The position numbers and the translations under genes were made by a program. The notes beneath the pieces were generated by a model, which made no database searches, was not told the origin of the DNA, and saw only the letters and a program-made list of their open reading frames with translations. A stretch of DNA of 20,122 nucleotides from Acrasis kona (lineage: Eukaryota; Heterolobosea; Eutetramitea; Acrasida; Acrasidae), in contig JAOPGA020001751.1 of NCBI GenBank assembly GCA_026419775.2, forward strand, positions 1 through 20,122. The letters run 5' to 3'. Of the stretch, positions 17,018-20,122 are shown in pieces (within the stretch, counting starts at the first letter, position 1; each line of letters begins with the position of its first letter).

Positions 17018-17308
17018 CTAAGGTTTATATAAGTAAACAATGTTGTTAACATACTGTTTAAAAATTTCAAGTACATCTTGGAACTTCTTTGAGGTTTCTT
17101 CCCTGTTGTTCTTGATCAAGATAAATGTTCCAAGAGAGAAGTTAACTTCATCTTATGACCTTCCAAAAAGTGACTTGTACAGACCGGTTGTAATGGCACG
17201 GAAGTCTCTATCAATAACTTTTCTTTTTTTCTTTGGCACTACGTAAGCACTTCTAGCTGTTCCATTTGCGATTAATTCAACCTGACTGAGGTTACGCTTG
17301 CGATCCAT
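17018..17308 (-). CDS. First exon with exact SV40-type nuclear localisation signal
   Basis: An ATG at 17308 opens MDRKRNLSQVELIANGTARS, followed by AYVVPKKKRKVIDRDFRAIT. PKKKRKV (residues 25-31) is identical to the classical monopartite nuclear signal. The frame meets a TAA at 17153-17155 after 51 codons, but continues coherently to a TAG at 17018 (DEVNFSLGTFILIKNNREET, then KKFQDVLEIFKQYV). So either the TAA is a disabling mutation, or an intron starts near it: GTCATAAG at ~17160 could serve as a donor, joining the acceptor at 16894. Its place just upstream, on the same strand, of the acidic exon and Cys cluster makes it the likely N-terminus of that gene. Confidence 0.55.
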
Positions 17309-18148
17309 CACTGCGTGGTTTATCCATAAAACATTCTAATAGGCAAGATTTTTAGTGCTATGTACCATTTTTTAGGTTGGGATTTCTTAAAATTGTTAAC
17401 AAAATAGTGAATAATATTGAAAAACAAAACATGGTGAAAAAAATGGTGCAGATTCACTTCGGTGACCAGCACTAAAACACTGTTTTAGTGACAAGCACTG
17501 GTGTTTTACACCAAAATATTGTAATTTTTCTCAAATTAGTGATATTCACCAAAATATCTGCCTATTAGAACAATGGAATTGTAAAATAGTTCAAATAGGT
17601 AACCATCAGAGAGAATATCAGTTAATGCATAAATCCCAAACTTTTGCGCGAACTACGACGACAATATGAAAGACAATAGCATATAGAGTGATGTTATCAA
17701 AAATCTTTAGTTTTTATTAATAGACATAAAGGGTCCCTTTCTGATTGTGACTCCCACATTTATTAATTGCAATGCAATTTGACCGGTCGAAAAATAGATC
17801 GGTGTGATTCATTCAAACTCGTGAATCTTATTTTGATTGTTCAGCACAAATTGCCATCAATTTGGCATCTGACAATGTAAGGTTAATCTGCATTCTACAC
17901 CACTACCTTTGCAAGTCTGCAATGGTGCGAGTACAGCCAAACACTAGCAGAGCCAAACACAACAAGAGCAACCATACAGGATCACCCTAACCAAGGGAAG
18001 AACAGGTAAGCATAACAGTTCTTAGAGCTGATCAGACTCTATAGCGTCAATGTTTGTATTGGAGTACTCTTCGTGCAAAGAGTGACGGAGCATGGTTTAG
18101 ATACTTCTTACAATCGTATCCTCTATAAACAATGACTAGGATGTTGGG
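17309..18148. other. Non-coding, upstream of the split gene
   Basis: No gene is supported. The sequence is AT-rich and holds a perfect palindrome at 17470-17490 and two CACCAAAATAT direct repeats near 17509 and 17560. The first 150 bases would include the promoter of the minus-strand gene starting at 17308, but no clear TATA element is seen. Confidence 0.4.
17470..17490. repeat. Perfect 10 bp palindrome with one-base centre
   Basis: CACTAAAACA and TGTTTTAGTG are exact complements separated by a single C at 17480. A third copy of the half-site, TTTTAGTGCT, occurs near 17351. It resembles a dimeric protein-binding site about 165 bases upstream of the split gene's first ATG. Confidence 0.6.
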
Positions 18149-18247
18149 TCAACACACCTTGCCAACACACCTTGCCAACACACCTTGTCCAAGGACCTGT
18201 TGAAGGGTCCAAGGACAGTCCAAGGATTCAATCAAGAGTCCAAGGAC
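18149..18247 (+). repeat. Two adjoining minisatellites: CCAACACACCTTG and GTCCAAGGAC
   Basis: CCAACACACCTTG (first copy with T in place of C) repeats three times head to tail at 18149-18187. GTCCAAGGAC then occurs at 18187, 18207, 18218 (last base T) and 18238, spaced 20, 11 and 20. The second word is a dyad (GTCC/GGAC around AA). Confidence 0.8.
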
Positions 18248-18269
18248 AATGTAATTAGGTGTTAGTAAA

Positions 18270-18888
18270 AAAAATAAGCTTACTGTCGCTTTACTCTACT
18301 CTCCTCTCTATTCTTCTTCTTCACTCTCCTACAACTCCTTATACATTCTCCTCTCCCTTCTCTCTTGGGCCATCACAACATGTCACATCAATACTCTTCG
18401 TATCTCCCATCCACCTACGACTGCACCTTCTAACCCTCATACAGTTGCCCTTATCCCACAAATGTCCCCATGTCGGTTCCCAGGCCAACACCCCCACCAC
18501 CTGTGTCTTCAGGAAACAAATGCACTCAGACTAGGGTAACAGATTGTAAGAGAGAAGGATACTAAAAGTGTTGCTTGCTTTCTATGTCTGTATGTGCTGT
18601 TGTGATCCTCTTGTTCTTGGTTCTGATCTGTCGTTGCTATCTCAACTTCTTGCTCTGCTAGTAACCTCAAGTGGTGGCGCTCCCTCTTTTTTTCTCTTTT
18701 CTTTTGCAACGTTCAATTTGGTTGATCGTGGCTAAATATAAAGTTGGTGGAAACGAAAATAGTATTATTTCATGAAAGTATGATTGATTAAATCTGTTTT
18801 TATTTTGTCCTCTTCGTCTTGATTATGCTCCGTTTATCATAATTATACTTAACCTAACAATGTTATTATTGCTACAATTGGATGTTGC
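18270..18888. other. Polypyrimidine tract and non-coding sequence
   Basis: Bases 18280-18370 are almost pure C/T on the plus strand. A plus-strand frame at 18259-18534 follows from this bias (Leu/Ser/Pro repeats) and is not regarded as a gene. The rest, to 18888, shows no gene or clear repeat. Confidence 0.45.
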
Positions 18889-19060
18889 TTACTTGTTGCT
18901 AAAGTCCATCCCAATCTGTTGTTGACAACAAAACAACGGTTTGACCGCTTCTCTTCGCTGAGGAACTGCAACGTTGTCAAAGTACCAGGCTGTCAAACAA
19001 TCATTATGTTTGTTTAGATAAGTGGGGAAGTTTAAGACATTGACGAGACGTCTAACATTA

Positions 19061-19112
19061 CAAACACAAAAGGAAGCATCAATCAACAGGGGGAATGCTC
19101 CTTTTGTGTTTG
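19061..19112. repeat. Stem-loop of about 17 bp
   Basis: CAAACACAAAAGGA+GCAT (19061-19079) is complementary to ATGC+TCCTTTTGTGTTTG (19095-19112) apart from one bulged A. The loop is about 15 bases. It overlaps a minus-strand frame (18889-19116) that is unrecognised and has no ATG at its start. It could be a precursor-like hairpin, the remnant of a small inverted-repeat element, or chance. Confidence 0.65.
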
Positions 19113-19116
19113 TCAA

Positions 19117-19870
19117 TCAAATATCACATGATTGAACCCATCAGTAAAAACACATAACACAATTTATTTTCACTTATAGAGTTTTACACACACAAAGAGT
19201 TCTATATGGTTGGACAACCTCTTCATTCATAAGCTTCTTGTTGAGCTGGCATGCTGACACTTGAATATTCTAGAAAACTTTTAAACCATTTGTGTTGTTT
19301 GATGTCAAGGCTCCATTCTTCAAGTTACCAGTACGTTTCGTTTTATCAGTCGTCAACAACTGGTCGAGTTTGCAGAACTATTTAGCTAGACCTTCAATTG
19401 GAGACGGTTTGATTGGTAGTGGGCTGTGTTCAAATACTTTAATTGCTAAATAATTCGCCTACCTTGCCGATCGATCCCAATTCGATGAACATTTCGGAAC
19501 CAATTAATAGCAATCGACATTGGATTTTCCCAATTGATTGAATTTAAAGTATTCTTGGTGTTTGTAGTGATTGTTCAATGTACCTCTTGTCGCATTTTTC
19601 TCTTTGTAGTCATTGTTAAAATATGAGATAGATTGTAGATAATGTCTTTGATTATTGTTAACATCTATAGTTAATATCTTGACAAAAACTTTTGATATGA
19701 GAATACTTGTTGTTTTATGCATGTGTGTCTCAAGGGATCCTATTAAATTAAGAAGGTACAATAAACGAATTATTGATTTTCTCGATTTGGGAAGGAGACA
19801 CTATAGAGCTGACGAGAGGGTTACCCAAATAAAAAAATTACTTTATTTAGAATTTTTTGTAATCAATAAA
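19117..19870. other. Non-coding, upstream of the zinc-finger gene
   Basis: AT-rich sequence. A minus-strand frame at 19504-19761 (85 codons, Asn/Tyr/Lys rich) is unrecognised and probably chance. No repeat or RNA gene is evident. The last 60 bases would be the 5' leader of the plus-strand zinc-finger gene. Confidence 0.35.
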
Positions 19871-20122
19871 ATGAGCGCAAACATCCCAAGATCTCCATTA
19901 AGCAACATCACAAATACAACGCAAAGGATACCAATATCTCGCCCTAATCTATATGTAAACACCCTGAAGCGTTTGTCATCATCAGAAAAAGGATTTAAAT
20001 GCAAACAATACTCACCATATGACAACAAGAAAAAAGCTAATTGGCAGTGTAACTATTGTAGAGAGGAATTTCCTAACAAATCGACTGCGGAACAACATTC
20101 ACGCATTCATTTACACATCCCT
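19871..20122 (+). CDS. C2H2 zinc-finger protein, N-terminal part, running off the right edge
   Basis: An ATG at 19871 in favourable context (AAAATGA) opens 84 codons that remain open to the end of the window. The start reads MSANIPRSPLSNITNTTQRI, Ser/Thr/Asn rich and probably disordered. A basic linker follows, then a classical finger WQCNYCREEF with H76 and H80 (Cys 60, Cys 63, then 12 residues, then His-x3-His). Such fingers bind DNA or RNA. Whether more fingers or a transposase domain follow cannot be seen. The finger spacing is textbook, so the domain call is firm and the protein's role is unknown. Confidence 0.75.
   Translation, partial: MSANIPRSPLSNITNTTQRIPISRPNLYVNTLKRLSSSEKGFKCKQYSPYDNKKKANWQCNYCREEFPNKSTAEQHSRIHLHIP

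Noticed and set aside
8044-17308. Possible reassignment of TAA to Gln, because the frames at 8044-8733 and 17018-17308 continue coherently across TAA codons
   Set aside because: The long frames at 3.1-4.9 kb and 15.3-16.5 kb use only CAA or CAG for their many Gln residues and contain no internal TAA. Mutated genes or introns explain the interruptions better.
18259-18534. 91-codon plus-strand ORF
   Set aside because: It follows from a polypyrimidine tract, with Leu/Ser/Pro low complexity and no recognisable domain.

Overview
The window is eukaryotic nuclear DNA. It is AT-rich, has AATAAA-type signals, and is crowded with decayed mobile elements: two DIRS-type retroelement fossils, a PIF/Harbinger-like DNA transposon, a Tc1/mariner-like transposase relic and a further tyrosine-recombinase relic. 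Domain architectures such as SV40-type nuclear signal plus acidic tract plus Cys cluster plus coiled coil, C2H2 finger and GIY-YIG recall early-branching animals such as sponges or cnidarians, or protists. The sequence alone does not fix the lineage. Three N bases (5965, 9152, 10993) mark uncertain assembly positions.

Layout. At 1-867 two close minus-strand genes of unknown function run off the left edge. Positions 868-2100 are non-coding, with a T/G-rich tract and a ~65 bp tandem repeat. Positions ~2170-5752 are a broken DIRS-type element with gag-like, reverse transcriptase/RNase H and tyrosine recombinase parts. Positions 5789-6400 hold inverted repeats and a scattered array of a 12-base motif. 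At ~6530-7440 a plus-strand coiled-coil relic converges on a minus-strand Tc1/mariner-like transposase relic. At 7701-8733 two GIY-YIG-like reading frames lie tail to tail. At 8872-10716 there is a second, different DIRS-type fossil (gag and RT). Positions 11016-11830 are a dense block of tandem repeats that fold into small hairpins. At ~11870-12940 a tyrosine-recombinase relic lies on the minus strand.

The right-hand third is dominated by one broken minus-strand gene (~17308 to ~13003). It encodes a protein with an exact SV40-type nuclear signal, an acidic tract, a Cys cluster, a coiled coil and a predicted nuclease-fold-like C-terminal segment. A 1972 bp PIF/Harbinger-like transposon (13312-15283, 16 bp terminal inverted repeats) splits it, and the transposon's own end supplies the stop codon of the upstream half. 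Beyond it come non-coding repeats, and at the right edge a plus-strand C2H2 zinc-finger gene (19871 onward) leaves the window.

The most unusual structure is the hairpin block at 11.09-11.83 kb. Two successive tandem-repeat families each keep a nearly constant loop while the stem sequences change in a paired, complementary way. This is the pattern expected if folding is maintained by selection or if the units spread as hairpins. No gene in the window explains it.
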